Origin: Rhodohalobacter sulfatireducens
Lineage (GTDB): Bacteria > Bacteroidota > Rhodothermia > Balneolales > Balneolaceae
Assembly: GCF_022012475.1 (NCBI RefSeq)
Contig: NZ_JAKLWS010000004.1
Location: forward strand, 62,001 to 126,000
Reading direction: 5' to 3'
DNA length: 64,000 nucleotides
How positions within the stretch are numbered: the first letter of the stretch is position 1; every line of letters starts with the position of its first letter. Both the position numbers and the translations under genes were made by a program. Below, piece by piece: positions 8,622 to 18,341 of this stretch. The notes under the pieces were generated by a model, which was not told where the DNA came from, searched no databases, and saw nothing but the letters and a program-made list of their open reading frames with translations.

Positions 8622-9780
8622 AAAAATTTTTCTTTCCTCTCTTATTTTATGCATCTCAATTTTTGCGGATTTTTCTGATACTGCATTCGCCCAGCAGCAG
8701 TCTCAACAGGAGCATACCGTACAGCAGGGTGAAACACTCTTTAGCATTTCTCAACAATATGGTGTAACTGTTGGAGAACTGAGGGAATGGAATAATTTAC
8801 AATCGAATGAACTTCAATTGGGACAGGTTCTTATTGTGGCACCCCAAACCAATGAAGATAGAATTCTACATGAGGTGCAAGCCGGTGAGTCCCTTTTCGG
8901 AATTTCACAACAGTACAATGTTACAATTGCTGAAATCCAGGAATGGAACAACTTAGAGAATACAAACCTGGAAGCTGGTACTGATCTTATCATCTATCCT
9001 CAGGAAGAGCGAACCGAAGAACAACCCTCTATTGATGATCTTGAGGATATGGACGAAGAGGAACGAACTTCGATTGTTGAACGATATTCTGAATCAGCCG
9101 CTGAAAGTGAAACCTACACCGTAAAAAGTGGAGATACTCTCTACGGTATTGCACGCCAGCATGATATGACTATTACAGAATTGCGGCAGATTAACAATCT
9201 TCAAGATGACATGCTCCGGGTTGGGCAGCGAATCACAGTGAAAAAGATCCAAACAGCTCCATCTGTCGCTGAAGGTGCTGAGAACTCTACTCCACAAGGT
9301 AAATTTGCAACTTATCGCGTTCAGAGTAATGAAAATACACAAAGAGTTCTCGACAAATTTAATATGACACGGAATGAGTTTGAAGCTCTGAATCCGGGAA
9401 TGGATGCAGGTAATATTTCACCGGGTCAACAGATTACGGTACTGTTGCCTCCCACACGGAATTTCGACAATCCCTACCTCCCCGATGCTAACCTCGAAGA
9501 TCTCGGAACGGTTCCGGTGATGAGCTATTCAGAGGGTGATAAAGCTACTCCCACAACCAGCGGAGAGCTATACAGCCCGGACCAGCTTTCGGCTGCGCAC
9601 TCCAATATGGCACTTGGAAATGTGATTTTTATTGAAAACCCATCCAATGGAAAGGGAATTTTCGTTCGCGTTAATGACAGACATTCAGGTGAAGGGTTAA
9701 AATTATCACACAAAGCCTTCAGTATGCTGGATTTTTCAAGTATTGAACAGCCGGTTGTAACCATCTACCTGGACAACTGA
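8602..9780 (+). CDS. LysM-repeat protein with RlpA-like C-terminal domain
   Basis: Exported peptidoglycan-binding protein. The 392 residues begin with a signal peptide (about 1-31, cleaved near TAFA-QQ), then three clear LysM repeats (about 38-80, 90-133, 172-215), a more divergent fourth (about 237-282), and a double-psi beta-barrel region like RlpA (about 300-390, with MALGNVIFIENP and FVRVNDRHSGEG). RlpA-type domains cut glycan strands lacking stem peptides at the septum; the conserved Asp of RVNDR is present, but activity is inferred only. It starts within the TPR gene's end, indicating translational coupling. Confidence 0.87.
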   Translation: MMILSLKKIFLSSLILCISIFADFSDTAFAQQQSQQEHTVQQGETLFSISQQYGVTVGELREWNNLQSNELQLGQVLIVAPQTNEDRILHEVQAGESLFGISQQYNVTIAEIQEWNNLENTNLEAGTDLIIYPQEERTEEQPSIDDLEDMDEEERTSIVERYSESAAESETYTVKSGDTLYGIARQHDMTITELRQINNLQDDMLRVGQRITVKKIQTAPSVAEGAENSTPQGKFATYRVQSNENTQRVLDKFNMTRNEFEALNPGMDAGNISPGQQITVLLPPTRNFDNPYLPDANLEDLGTVPVMSYSEGDKATPTTSGELYSPDQLSAAHSNMALGNVIFIENPSNGKGIFVRVNDRHSGEGLKLSHKAFSMLDFSSIEQPVVTIYLDN

Positions 9781-9785
9781 AAGCT

Positions 9786-10505
9786 GTGCAGCGAAAGTCG
9801 CGTTCATACCTGGATCAAACCGGAGGGATTTTATATAGTTACCTGATCTCCATTCCTCTTTTGATTTTATATGAACTTCTGATTTGGATTTCACAGCCCC
9901 CGGATCAAGCTGTTCGAATTTCTGTAGATATTCTGTTCAAGTCCCTTTTCCAATTTCTGGGAGTCAATGCAATTTCGGCAACTCTTCTTGTAGCTGCTTT
10001 TATTGGGGCTGTAGTTTTATATCGGAAAAGATCTGAACTGCCGCATCTTCGATCATCTTATTTCCTAACAATGATCCTTGAATCCGCAGTTTATGCGGTA
10101 TTAATCACCGTGGTGATTGTTGGTTTGCTGGAGGCAGTTTTAACAATGAATCTATCTGAAAGCATCGAAGCACTCAGTAAAGTTCAGTTATTTGCCCTAT
10201 CACTGGGAGCGGGACTTTATGAGGAGTTGTTCTTCAGGGTGATTTTAGTAGGGGGTTTATCACTTATTTTTATGAAATTTCTTTCAAAAAAGACAACCGC
10301 TTATATAATCTCGGCGGTTATTGCAGCTCTAATATTTAGTGGGGTTCATTATGTTGGCCAATTTGGTGATTTTTTTACACTTGGATCGTTTTTATTCCGG
10401 TTCCTATTTGGCTTAGCACTAAATGTTATTTATGTTACGAGAGGGTTTGGGATAGCGGCATGGACACATGCTTTGTACGATATTTTCGTAATTTCACAAA
10501 TGTAA
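9786..10505 (+). CDS. CPBP family intramembrane metalloprotease
   Basis: Putative membrane protease of the CAAX/bacteriocin-processing (Abi) family. The 239 residues contain six to seven hydrophobic segments and the three family motifs: EE146-147 followed by FFR (YEELFFRVI), His188 in SGVHYVG and His228 in WTHALYD. The start is a GTG five bases after the LysM gene stop, placing it last in the aroC run. Substrate is unknown; bacterial members are linked to peptide processing, immunity or membrane protein turnover. Confidence 0.85.
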   Translation: MQRKSRSYLDQTGGILYSYLISIPLLILYELLIWISQPPDQAVRISVDILFKSLFQFLGVNAISATLLVAAFIGAVVLYRKRSELPHLRSSYFLTMILESAVYAVLITVVIVGLLEAVLTMNLSESIEALSKVQLFALSLGAGLYEELFFRVILVGGLSLIFMKFLSKKTTAYIISAVIAALIFSGVHYVGQFGDFFTLGSFLFRFLFGLALNVIYVTRGFGIAAWTHALYDIFVISQM

Positions 10506-10687
10506 TGATAGGAACGAATTAATTATTCATTCAGGTTTAAAGTAGATGTAATTAAAATCTACTCACCCGATCAATTCTATCAATTAGTTAAATTGATATC
10601 GGTGTTGTAAATTCTATTTGAATCAAACGAGTTGATTGTTACTTGACCAATAATTAAAAAAACTGTTCTGACAAACAACGCATAGGG

Positions 10688-11263
10688 ATGGCAGAACTCA
10701 CAAATAAAGAATTAAAAAAACAGGAAGATTTTAACGAAGAGATCATTCCTCATCTGGATGCATTGTACAACTTTGGCCTTCGGTTAACTTCTGATCCGAA
10801 TGATGCTGAAGACCTCGTACAAGATACGATCGTTAAAGCTTATCGCTTTTTCAGCAGCTACGAGAAAGGTACGAATGCCAAAGCCTGGTTATTTAGAATC
10901 CTGAAAAATTCATACATCAACAATTACAGGAAGAAGTCCAAGAAACCCCAGCAGGTTGATTATGATGAAGTCTCTACTTTTTATGAGACGATCCGTGCTG
11001 AACGAACAGACACTTCCGATCTCGAAGATAAAATGTTCCGAGAGCTTATAGATGACGAACTCTCCAATGCTCTCGATAATATTCCGGAGGATTTCAGAAC
11101 CGTTGTTCTTCTCTGCGACGTAGAAGATTTCACCTACGAAGAGATAGCCAACATGCTGGATGTTCCCATCGGTACAATTCGATCGCGGTTGCACCGAGGC
11201 AGAAACTTATTGAAAGCCGAACTTATGGATTACGCTGCCAAACGGGGTTATGCCGGCGATTAA
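10688..11263 (+). CDS. ECF-type sigma-70 factor (SigR/RpoE-like)
   Basis: Alternative sigma factor. The 191 residues contain sigma region 2 (about 24-95: GLRLTSDPNDAEDLVQDT, AWLFRILKNSYINNYR) and region 4 (about 135-180: FRTVVLLCDVEDFTYEEIA, helix-turn-helix GTIRSRLHRGR). The length is typical of the SigR/RpoE-like group. No anti-sigma gene adjoins it: the next gene is a convergent sensor kinase overlapping by four bases. The 182-base upstream gap is AT-rich and may hold an autoregulated promoter that I cannot resolve. Confidence 0.9.
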   Translation: MAELTNKELKKQEDFNEEIIPHLDALYNFGLRLTSDPNDAEDLVQDTIVKAYRFFSSYEKGTNAKAWLFRILKNSYINNYRKKSKKPQQVDYDEVSTFYETIRAERTDTSDLEDKMFRELIDDELSNALDNIPEDFRTVVLLCDVEDFTYEEIANMLDVPIGTIRSRLHRGRNLLKAELMDYAAKRGYAGD

Positions 11264-12540
11264 ATTGGAAGTGTAATTCGAATTATTGTTCCCTTGTTGA
11301 TCTCTGTAGAATAGATAAATATTTTCCCTTTGTGATACTCTTCAATAATTCGTTTTGTCAGGCTTAATCCAAGTCCCCATCCACGTTTTTTCGTACTGTA
11401 ACCGGGTTTAAACACCTCTTTTAAATATTTCCTGTCGATACCCGATCCCGAATCCTCCACATCAATTATCATTTGATTTCCGTCCTGGTGCACTGTAATG
11501 GCTACATAAGCATCAGCCACTGTTTCCTTAATGGCATCCATGGAATTTTTGATGAGATTTTCTACTGCCCACTGAAACAACTCCGGATTTAAATGTGCTT
11601 TCGTATCCGTTTCGATCTTCTTTCGAACATCAATCGATTTTCCAAGTGATGGCAAACGACGTTTCATATAGGAAATCACTTCATCAATTATCGGTTCCGG
11701 GTGAACCACTTTAAGCTCAGGCTGTGATCCGATTTTATTGAAACGTTCAGCGATTCCTTTCAGCCGGGTGACATCATTTTCAATTTCATAAGCAATAGAT
11801 AAATTGTCTTCATCATTTTGATTTTTATCCTTCAAAAGTTGAAGCCAACCATAAATACTGGATAAAGGTGTCCCCAGTTGATGAGCAGCTTCTTTGGTCA
11901 TACCCACCCATAAATTTGATTGCTCTGACCTTGTAATACTTTTATATGTGATGTAACCCACCCCAAGCAGAAGAGCCAGGATTCCAAATTGTACATAGGG
12001 GAAAAAGCGGAGATATCGCACTGTTGGACTTTCACCATAATACACATACTGGTTCTGCATTTGTTCATCATCACCAAAGGTAATGGTGATGGGTTCATGA
12101 AATTCAGCAAAACTTTCAGCTAATTCTTTTACATCTGTTTCTTCGTCTTCTATGAATCGGTAATGTACCGGGAAACCAGAATCATCCATTACAATAACCG
12201 GTATATTGAAGAGGTCGGGAGGTGTAATAATCTCTTGTGTAACAAAATCTTCCGTAAATCTTGCCGCCTCTGCCGATCGAATCATTCTCTCCAAACTGTC
12301 GGGAACATTCGGGTACATACTGAGCATATCAGCCACCCGGTTCAGTGTTGTACTTACCTCAAGGTGAACAGGATCATAATTGAACTCAAATGCTTTTGCC
12401 CAAAGCTCCACACTTTTTCTCTCCTGCTCCATAATCCTATTGATAAGAATCTGGTTATATATAAACGAGGCACCGGCCAAAAGAATTAGAAGGGAAACAA
12501 GGATAATCTTTATCCGGCTGGATGGAAGTAGTGTATTCAT
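11260..12540 (-). CDS. Membrane sensor histidine kinase
   Basis: Two-component sensor with no adjacent response regulator. The 426 residues carry a membrane segment at about 11-30, an extracytoplasmic sensor region (about 31-180), a second segment (about 183-200), a HisKA domain with phospho-acceptor His220 in KEAAHQLGTP, and an ATPase domain with N box NLIKNSMDAI, G1 DSGSGI and G2 GWGLGLSLTKRI. The H-box with HQLGTPLSS is characteristic of a Bacteroidota kinase group. Its stop overlaps the convergent ECF sigma gene by four bases. The signal and partner are unknown. Confidence 0.9.
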   Translation of the reverse strand: MNTLLPSSRIKIILVSLLILLAGASFIYNQILINRIMEQERKSVELWAKAFEFNYDPVHLEVSTTLNRVADMLSMYPNVPDSLERMIRSAEAARFTEDFVTQEIITPPDLFNIPVIVMDDSGFPVHYRFIEDEETDVKELAESFAEFHEPITITFGDDEQMQNQYVYYGESPTVRYLRFFPYVQFGILALLLGVGYITYKSITRSEQSNLWVGMTKEAAHQLGTPLSSIYGWLQLLKDKNQNDEDNLSIAYEIENDVTRLKGIAERFNKIGSQPELKVVHPEPIIDEVISYMKRRLPSLGKSIDVRKKIETDTKAHLNPELFQWAVENLIKNSMDAIKETVADAYVAITVHQDGNQMIIDVEDSGSGIDRKYLKEVFKPGYSTKKRGWGLGLSLTKRIIEEYHKGKIFIYSTEINKGTIIRITLPI

Positions 12541-12588
12541 GGTTGAGCCCGATTAAAAGACAAAGCTTAAACGCCAAAATTACATGAA

Positions 12589-12612
12589 CACACAATGAGT
12601 AGGCATTGTGTG
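12589..12612 (-). terminator. Hairpin after clpX
   Basis: Perfect 9-base inverted repeat (CACACAATG at 12589-12597 and CATTGTGTG at 12604-12612, 6-base loop) just past the clpX stop and before the kinase start, both on the minus strand. No strong T run follows, so it may instead act as a 3'-stabilising hairpin. Confidence 0.45.
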
Positions 12613-12619
12613 CGGGCAG

Positions 12620-13873
12620 TTAAGCAGTCGCCTTATGTTTTTCGTAAATCGGAGGAGCCTTTTTCTCAACAGTTTCACGTGTTATGATGCACCGTTTTAC
12701 ATTTTTCATCGAAGGAATTACAAACATGATCTCCAGCATTGATTCTTCCAGGATAGATCGTAATCCTCGTGCACCGGTTTTCCGCTGACGCGCTTTTTCT
12801 ACAATTGCATCAAGTGCTTCCTCTTCAAATTCAAGCTCAACATCTTCCATATTAAACAGCTTTTTATACTGCTTTGTGATGGCATTCTTTGGCTTGAGTA
12901 AAATTTCGATCATAGCTTCATCGGAAAGTTCCTCGAGTCCGCATATCACGGGCAGGCGGCCAATCAGCTCAGGGATCAGTCCAAATTTCTGGAGATCTTC
13001 CGGCTCGACGTGTGTAAATATTTTGGGATCATCCTTATCAAATTTTTCCTGATCCTGAGAATGGAAACCCATCGCACTGGTTGATAGACGGCGTGCAATC
13101 ACCTCTTCCAACCCGCTGAATGCTCCTCCGCAGATAAAAAGTATTTCTGAAGTATCCAGCTGTATAAAGCTCTGTTCCGGGTGTTTTCGACCGCCTTTCG
13201 GTGGAATATTTGCAGTGGTTCCTTCAAGAATCTTTAAAAGGGCCTGTTGTACACCTTCACCGGACACATCGCGAGTAATGGATGGATTGTCACTTTTCCG
13301 GGATACTTTATCAATTTCATCGATATACACAATTCCGCGCCGGGCTCGCTCAACATCGTAATCGGCAGCTTGCAACAAGTTGCTCAACATGCTCTCAACA
13401 TCTTCGCCTACGTAACCGGCCTCGGTTAGAACCGTCGCATCAGCAATGGTAATGGGGACATCAATAATATTGGCAAGTGTTCTGGCAAGAAGAGTTTTTC
13501 CCGATCCGGTTGGCCCCAACAACATAATGTTACTCTTCTCGATAACGGTGTCATCAAGCTGTATTTCGGAACTCCCGGAAATTCGCTTGTAGTGATTATA
13601 AACCGCAACGGAAAGTGTTTTCTTTGCTCCCTCCTGGCCAATCACATACTCATCAAGCCTGTTTTTAATCTCAACCGGTTTGAGTATCGGCTTATACTGC
13701 TTTTCGCGACGACGCGCCAGGGATGAGAGATCGCTCTGAATGATACTGGATGCATCTTCTACACAGTGATTGCAAATATATACATCCGGTCCGGCAACCA
13801 TAGAATTCACGTCATGGCTGGATCGCCCACAAAAAGAGCAATAGACCGAGTCGTTATCTTTCTTTTTACTCAT
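12620..13873 (-). CDS. clpX: ATP-dependent Clp protease ATP-binding subunit ClpX
   Basis: AAA+ unfoldase that feeds tagged proteins into ClpP. The 417 residues begin with the zinc-binding domain (Cys12, Cys15, Cys34, Cys37), followed by the AAA+ module with Walker [11 protein letters not shown] (about 118-127), Walker [12 protein letters not shown] and the pore-loop area YVGEDVESM, and end with the small D2-like domain. Length is typical. It follows clpP on the same strand with a 126-base gap, and tig lies upstream of clpP: the classic tig-clpP-clpX order. Confidence 0.96.
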   Translation of the reverse strand: MSKKKDNDSVYCSFCGRSSHDVNSMVAGPDVYICNHCVEDASSIIQSDLSSLARRREKQYKPILKPVEIKNRLDEYVIGQEGAKKTLSVAVYNHYKRISGSSEIQLDDTVIEKSNIMLLGPTGSGKTLLARTLANIIDVPITIADATVLTEAGYVGEDVESMLSNLLQAADYDVERARRGIVYIDEIDKVSRKSDNPSITRDVSGEGVQQALLKILEGTTANIPPKGGRKHPEQSFIQLDTSEILFICGGAFSGLEEVIARRLSTSAMGFHSQDQEKFDKDDPKIFTHVEPEDLQKFGLIPELIGRLPVICGLEELSDEAMIEILLKPKNAITKQYKKLFNMEDVELEFEEEALDAIVEKARQRKTGARGLRSILEESMLEIMFVIPSMKNVKRCIITRETVEKKAPPIYEKHKATA

Positions 13874-13999
13874 AGTTGGTTGTATTTATTGCTTTAAAGT
13901 ATGCAATCTCAACAATTTTTCAGAAAAATTCTGAGAATTGCAGTGATCTACTTCGAAAGGTAGAATCAGAAAATTTGAAAAAAGAAATTATTAGCGTAA

Positions 14000-14650
14000 C
14001 TATTTTTTCCCGTTGCGACGCATAACGGAATCAATCAAACCATAATCCTTGGCTTCATCCGATGTCATCCATTTATTTCTGTCTGAATCTTCAACCACCT
14101 TGTCAACAGGCTGCCCGGTATGCTCGGCCAGAATACTGCTCAACTCTTTTTTGAGCCGTATAATCTCCTGGGCTTCAATCTCTATATCACTGGCCTGTCC
14201 CTGAACTCCACCCAACGGTTGATGAATCATCACTCGTGAGTGTGGGAGGGCGTGTCGTTTGCCTTTGGCACCGGCCGTCAATAAGACTGCGCCCATAGAT
14301 GCGGCCATACCTACACAAGTTGTAGATACATCGCTTTTTACAAATTGCATGGTATCATAAATGGCCATTCCAGCAGACACAACGCCACCGGGACTGTTTA
14401 TATACAGGTTAATATCTTTTTCAGTATCCTGCGAATCAAGGAACAACAATTGAGCTACGATAGAACTTGCTACAGCATCATTCACCGGCGTACCCAAAAT
14501 TACAATTCGGTCTTTTAACAGCCGTGAATAGATGTCATATGCACGTTCGCCGCGGTTGGTAGTTTCCACTACCATGGGCACCAAGTTGTTTTGAATTTGA
14601 TTAATATCGTTCATCTCTGGTAATTCAAATAGGGGTTGTTTGTAATTCAT
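14000..14650 (-). CDS. clpP: ATP-dependent Clp protease proteolytic subunit ClpP
   Basis: Serine protease subunit forming the tetradecameric chamber used by ClpX. The 216 residues show the nucleophile Ser118 in GMAASMGA and His143 in [10 protein letters not shown]. The acid residue lies in the VVEDSDR segment. The N-terminus is a little longer than E. coli ClpP, as often in Bacteroidota. It starts six bases after the tig stop, so the two genes are co-transcribed. Confidence 0.96.
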   Translation of the reverse strand: MNYKQPLFELPEMNDINQIQNNLVPMVVETTNRGERAYDIYSRLLKDRIVILGTPVNDAVASSIVAQLLFLDSQDTEKDINLYINSPGGVVSAGMAIYDTMQFVKSDVSTTCVGMAASMGAVLLTAGAKGKRHALPHSRVMIHQPLGGVQGQASDIEIEAQEIIRLKKELSSILAEHTGQPVDKVVEDSDRNKWMTSDEAKDYGLIDSVMRRNGKK

Positions 14651-14656
14651 GGTAAT

Positions 14657-15964
14657 CTATACCTGTGGAATTTGTTGCTTTTCGTTTTCCTCTTCTCTCT
14701 TCTTACGAAATTCATCCTTTGAGAGTTCATTGATAGTAACTTCTTCAGTCAACTTATCAAAAACTTTATTCTCCCTGATATTATTGCGTAGATTTTCAAG
14801 TTGATTCGGGTTCTGAGCATAATAACTCTTTAACTGTTCAGCTGTTGCTCCATACTTTGCAGCTTCAACCCCGATATACTCGTCAATATCTTCCGGTTTA
14901 ATTTCGATATCATCAAATTTCTCCTGGAGTTTATGGCTGATAAATCCCCACTTAGCCTGTTGCACGGCCTGCTCACTCATATTTTCTTTATACTCCTCAA
15001 CATCAAATTCGGGTGGCAGATCGCCGCCGGACTGCTGCTTGGCGTATTCAACAAAATTATTTTTGATCTGTTCGAGCATCACTTCAGGTACTTCAAATTC
15101 ATGGGCCTCGGCCATGGCCTGGATTGCATCCTGGCGAAACATCTCATCAGATGACTGATCATAATAATCCTGCATCTGGCTTTTAATGTAGCTCTTGAAC
15201 TCATCTACATTTTTTGCCTGGCCGTTGGAGTTTTGTTTTGCAAATTCATCATTCAGTTCAGCTTCATGGTTGACTTCAACTTTTTTAACATGAAGTTCAA
15301 ATCTGTCTACTTCTTCATCTTCGCCAAGCTCCATCTCTACAACATCACCAACTTTATGGCCAACAAGGTGTTCGCGAAAATCAGCTGCCGCATCTTGTCG
15401 AAGGTCCAGCTTTTGGTCTTCATCCTTTTCTCCCTCAATAGGATTTCCATCCTCATCTAATGAAACGGCGTCAACTGTTACCCGGCTTTCTTCAGTAATC
15501 TCATCTTCCACCTCTTCCCAGTTACCTTGTCGCTGAAGTGTTCGTTCAATCTCCTCTTCAACTTCTTCATCGGATACATCATGCACCATCTTGTCGATGG
15601 CAATCTCTTTCAGATCTTTTAGCTCAAACTCAGGTTTTGCACCAATTTTAAAAACAACCTCAAGCTCATCATTCTCCCAGCTCATATCCAGCATCTGGGT
15701 TTCGCCAACCGGCTCATGCTCGGGTACAATCTCCTTTTCATAAACCTCTTCAACATAACTGTTGATCTCTTCCATTTCGATCTCTTTTCCAAAACGCTTC
15801 TTAATGAGACCAATTGGCACTCGTCCGGGTCGAAAGCCCGGCATCTGAATTTGAGATTTATACTTTTTATAGGCCTTATCAAATTTTTCAGACAAGTCTT
15901 CTCGATTCGCCTTGATTGTTATTTCCTTGTCTACGGAGGTAAGTTCCTCAACGGATAGTTCCAC
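14657..15964 (-). CDS. tig: Trigger factor
   Basis: Ribosome-bound chaperone acting on nascent chains. The 435 residues include the ribosome-docking signature GFRPGRVPIGLIKKRFG (about 43-59), a central acidic region in the position of the FKBP-like isomerase domain, and a long helical C-terminal chaperone part. The isomerase region looks divergent, as in other Bacteroidota trigger factors, so prolyl isomerase activity is doubtful. First protein gene of the tig-clpP-clpX set; tRNA-Leu lies 39 bases upstream on the same strand and may share a transcript. Confidence 0.93.
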   Translation of the reverse strand: MELSVEELTSVDKEITIKANREDLSEKFDKAYKKYKSQIQMPGFRPGRVPIGLIKKRFGKEIEMEEINSYVEEVYEKEIVPEHEPVGETQMLDMSWENDELEVVFKIGAKPEFELKDLKEIAIDKMVHDVSDEEVEEEIERTLQRQGNWEEVEDEITEESRVTVDAVSLDEDGNPIEGEKDEDQKLDLRQDAAADFREHLVGHKVGDVVEMELGEDEEVDRFELHVKKVEVNHEAELNDEFAKQNSNGQAKNVDEFKSYIKSQMQDYYDQSSDEMFRQDAIQAMAEAHEFEVPEVMLEQIKNNFVEYAKQQSGGDLPPEFDVEEYKENMSEQAVQQAKWGFISHKLQEKFDDIEIKPEDIDEYIGVEAAKYGATAEQLKSYYAQNPNQLENLRNNIRENKVFDKLTEEVTINELSKDEFRKKREEENEKQQIPQV

Positions 15965-16003
15965 TTGTGTTACCTAAATGTTTTTAAAATATTTGGATTG
16001 AGT

Positions 16004-16090
16004 TGGTACGAGAGGGGGGACTCGAACCCCCACACTGTTTAGAGTACCAGATCCTAAATCTGGCGCGTCTACCAATTCCGCCACTCTCGC
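16004..16090 (-). tRNA. tRNA-Leu (anticodon UAG)
   Basis: Read on the minus strand: acceptor GCGAGAG pairs with CTCTCGT, then discriminator A and an encoded CCA (16004-16006). The anticodon stem CCAGA/TCTGG encloses loop TTTAGGA, giving UAG, which reads CUA and related leucine codons. A long variable arm and GGGGGTTCGAGTCCCCC T-arm confirm a class II leucine tRNA. The G1-U72 pair is a wobble. Confidence 0.96.
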
Positions 16091-16097
16091 GCAAATT

Positions 16098-16115
16098 CTG
16101 ATAAATTTTTATCAG
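16098..16115. promoter_or_regulatory. Palindrome immediately upstream of tRNA-Leu
   Basis: CTGATAAA (16098-16105) and its complement TTTATCAG (16108-16115) form an 18-base palindrome eight bases upstream of the tRNA 5' end; a third CTGATAAA occurs at 16119. It sits where the minus-strand promoter should be and could be an operator, or could simply overlap an AT-rich -10 region. Confidence 0.3.
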
Positions 16116-16289
16116 AGCCTGATAAAATACGGTTTTTCGACTGTGGTTTCAACTATTCAATTTTGTTTGAATACAGATGCCCATAAGCTTTAATTTCGCT
16201 AATCTTATTGCTTTTTTCAGAAAATTCATCCAACTATTCTCTGATATTTTGTAGCTTTTAAGTTCAAATTAAAACTGTTGTAATTACCC

Positions 16290-16652
16290 ATGTTCAGAAA
16301 TCTCCGCTTTGTTTACGTAACCACGAAAAATCGAGATGAAGCTAAACAGATTGGCAGCATCATTGTAGAGGAAAAACTTGCCGCCTGTGCCAACATCATC
16401 GATGGAATGGAATCTATTTATCACTGGAAAGATAAGATCGAAACCAGCAGCGAATGTATCCTAATTTTAAAAACCAGTTATAGCAACGTTGGAAAAATGA
16501 CCCGCCGGATTAAAGAACTCCATTCGTATGAAGTTCCCTGTGTCATCAGCCTGAACATCGCCGAACAGGAGGGCAATCCCGACTACCTGAACTGGATACG
16601 AGATTCCGTCCGCAAACCCCTCCCGCAGGATGAAGACCTGCGAACCGACTAA
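16290..16652 (+). CDS. cutA: CutA1-family divalent ion tolerance protein
   Basis: Small trimeric protein of the CutA1 family, linked to metal tolerance in E. coli but of uncertain general role. The 120 residues show the family pattern: an N-terminal VYVTTKNRDEAKQIG, the core KLAACANIID, the WKDKIETSSECILILKT strand pair and EVPCVISLNI near the C-terminus. It has a slightly longer tail than the 110-residue norm. It lies four bases before the enoyl-CoA hydratase gene, so the two are probably co-transcribed by chance of genome order rather than function. Confidence 0.9.
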   Translation: MFRNLRFVYVTTKNRDEAKQIGSIIVEEKLAACANIIDGMESIYHWKDKIETSSECILILKTSYSNVGKMTRRIKELHSYEVPCVISLNIAEQEGNPDYLNWIRDSVRKPLPQDEDLRTD

Positions 16653-16655
16653 CCC

Positions 16656-17393
16656 ATGTCTTTAATCATCAAAAGAGAACCGTTCATCACAGAGGCAGCT
16701 ATTAACCGGCCAGAGGTGATGAATGCGATCAATTTTGATGTGATGGATCAACTTGAGTCCCTGCTGGATGAGCTTGAGAAAGATGAGAAACTGCGGCTTT
16801 TTGTACTGACGGGTACCAACAACAGCTTTATCTCCGGTGGTGATCTGCGTGAATTTCATCAAATTAAAGACGCAGAAGGTGCAAAAGAGATGACGCGCCG
16901 GATGATTTCGATTCTCGAGCGAATTGAGAATTTCCCCTGCTGGACGCTTGCCGCAATGAACGGACCTGCGTATGGCGGTGGATGGGAAACGATATTATCT
17001 TTTGACTTTCGGATCGCAATATCAACGGCTGCAATTGGTTTCACTCAAGGAAAATTCTACCTGCCACCTGGTTGGGGAGGCATCACAAAACTGACCGAGA
17101 CTGTTGGCAGAAATCGAACCCTCTATTGGTTAGCCTCACAGAAAATAATTGATGCAAAGACAGCCCTGCAATCCGGCTTGATTCAAGATGTTTTTGACAG
17201 TAACGACTATGAAGAGAAACTTGCACGCCTGAAAAAATCGCTGATTAAAAACGACCGGAAATTTATCGAGTATATCAAAAGAAGAGATCTCCAAAATTCA
17301 CAAGATGAGATTGAACCGTTCAGCACTTTTTGGGAGAGTGAGGAGCACCTGGAACGAGTGGAAAAATTTCTCTCACACAGGAAAGAAAAATGA
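16656..17393 (+). CDS. Enoyl-CoA hydratase/isomerase family protein
   Basis: Crotonase-fold protein of 245 residues. Two oxyanion-hole segments are visible: ISGGDLREF (about 59-67) and AYGGGWETI (about 105-113). Glu111 aligns with the first catalytic glutamate of classical enoyl-CoA hydratase, while the second position appears replaced in the FTQGKF segment, so a hydratase, isomerase or other acyl-CoA role cannot be decided. The final codons overlap the following LytTR gene by four bases (ATGA), suggesting coupled translation. Confidence 0.8.
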   Translation: MSLIIKREPFITEAAINRPEVMNAINFDVMDQLESLLDELEKDEKLRLFVLTGTNNSFISGGDLREFHQIKDAEGAKEMTRRMISILERIENFPCWTLAAMNGPAYGGGWETILSFDFRIAISTAAIGFTQGKFYLPPGWGGITKLTETVGRNRTLYWLASQKIIDAKTALQSGLIQDVFDSNDYEEKLARLKKSLIKNDRKFIEYIKRRDLQNSQDEIEPFSTFWESEEHLERVEKFLSHRKEK

Positions 17394-18241
17394 TTCAGTT
17401 TCTAAACAAGCCGTATCCTTTCGAATACTCAGTAAAAAAGTATACCTGGATCACCATTGGAACGACTCTTTTTGTAACATTCTTCCTCTTCTTTTTTCAA
17501 CCCTTTGGCCTGTATGTATTTGACGGATTAAATTTATTTATCATCTCCCTTGAATTCGGATTGGCAACCGGGGCCGTCATGGCCGTCTCATATTTTTTGG
17601 TGATACCATTGTTTCCGAATTTTTTTAATGAGGAGAACTGGACTGTCATCAAACATATCTGCTGGGTGGTTATGCTGCTGATCAATATCGCAATTGCAAA
17701 TACTCTCCTGATGTACCTTCTTGATTTAGGCAGCATTTCATGGAGAGCAATTCTTATCTCACTTGGACAGGTAATGGCTTTGGGAATCATCATAACCACT
17801 ATTATTGTCTCACTCGATTACCTTCGGCATTTCAAAGAAAATCAAAAAGAAGCTCAAAAAATCTCTGCCCATCCCGACCTTAAATCTGATTCAAATAAAA
17901 CCATCTCTCTTTTTTCTGAGAATGATAAAGAACAGCTTCACCTAAAAACAGAAGAACTCTTGTATCTCACATCTGCCGATAATTATGTGGAAGTAGTATA
18001 TCAATCAGGTAAAAAAATAACTCAAAAGCTACTTCGTGGAACACTTCAGCGAGCTGAGGAGAAAATCGATCAACCCGGCATCATCCGCTGCCACCGTTCA
18101 TATATCGTAAATCTTCACCAAGTGGTCGCTGTGGATGGAAATGCCCAGGGTTACGAGCTCAACTTAAGAGGGTTGGATAAGCCTATTCCCGTCTCCCGAT
18201 CCTACAAAAAAGACGTTATACGTTTTTTAAAGGGCACATAA
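17390..18241 (+). CDS. Membrane-bound LytTR-type DNA-binding regulator
   Basis: A 283-residue regulator with four predicted membrane segments in the first 145 residues and a LytTR DNA-binding domain at about 178-283 (LLYLTSADNYVEVVYQSGK, IIRCHRSYIVNLHQV, ending PVSRSYKKDVIRFL). No receiver domain is present, so it may sense a membrane signal directly. Such TM-LytTR proteins occur in Bacteroidota. It overlaps the upstream crotonase gene by four bases. Target genes are unknown. Confidence 0.85.
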   Translation: MIQFLNKPYPFEYSVKKYTWITIGTTLFVTFFLFFFQPFGLYVFDGLNLFIISLEFGLATGAVMAVSYFLVIPLFPNFFNEENWTVIKHICWVVMLLINIAIANTLLMYLLDLGSISWRAILISLGQVMALGIIITTIIVSLDYLRHFKENQKEAQKISAHPDLKSDSNKTISLFSENDKEQLHLKTEELLYLTSADNYVEVVYQSGKKITQKLLRGTLQRAEEKIDQPGIIRCHRSYIVNLHQVVAVDGNAQGYELNLRGLDKPIPVSRSYKKDVIRFLKGT

Positions 18242-18341
18242 GCCTGTAATTCATCCCTCCATTCATATTTTCATCCCATAAACCAAAACAGAGAAGTTTC
18301 CTTTTTTATTATGGGCTTGAATTGAAACCCAAAAAATAATT

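Noticed and set aside
11260-11263. Sigma factor and kinase as a signalling pair
   Set aside because: They converge and overlap by only four bases, so shared transcription is impossible and no functional link is shown.
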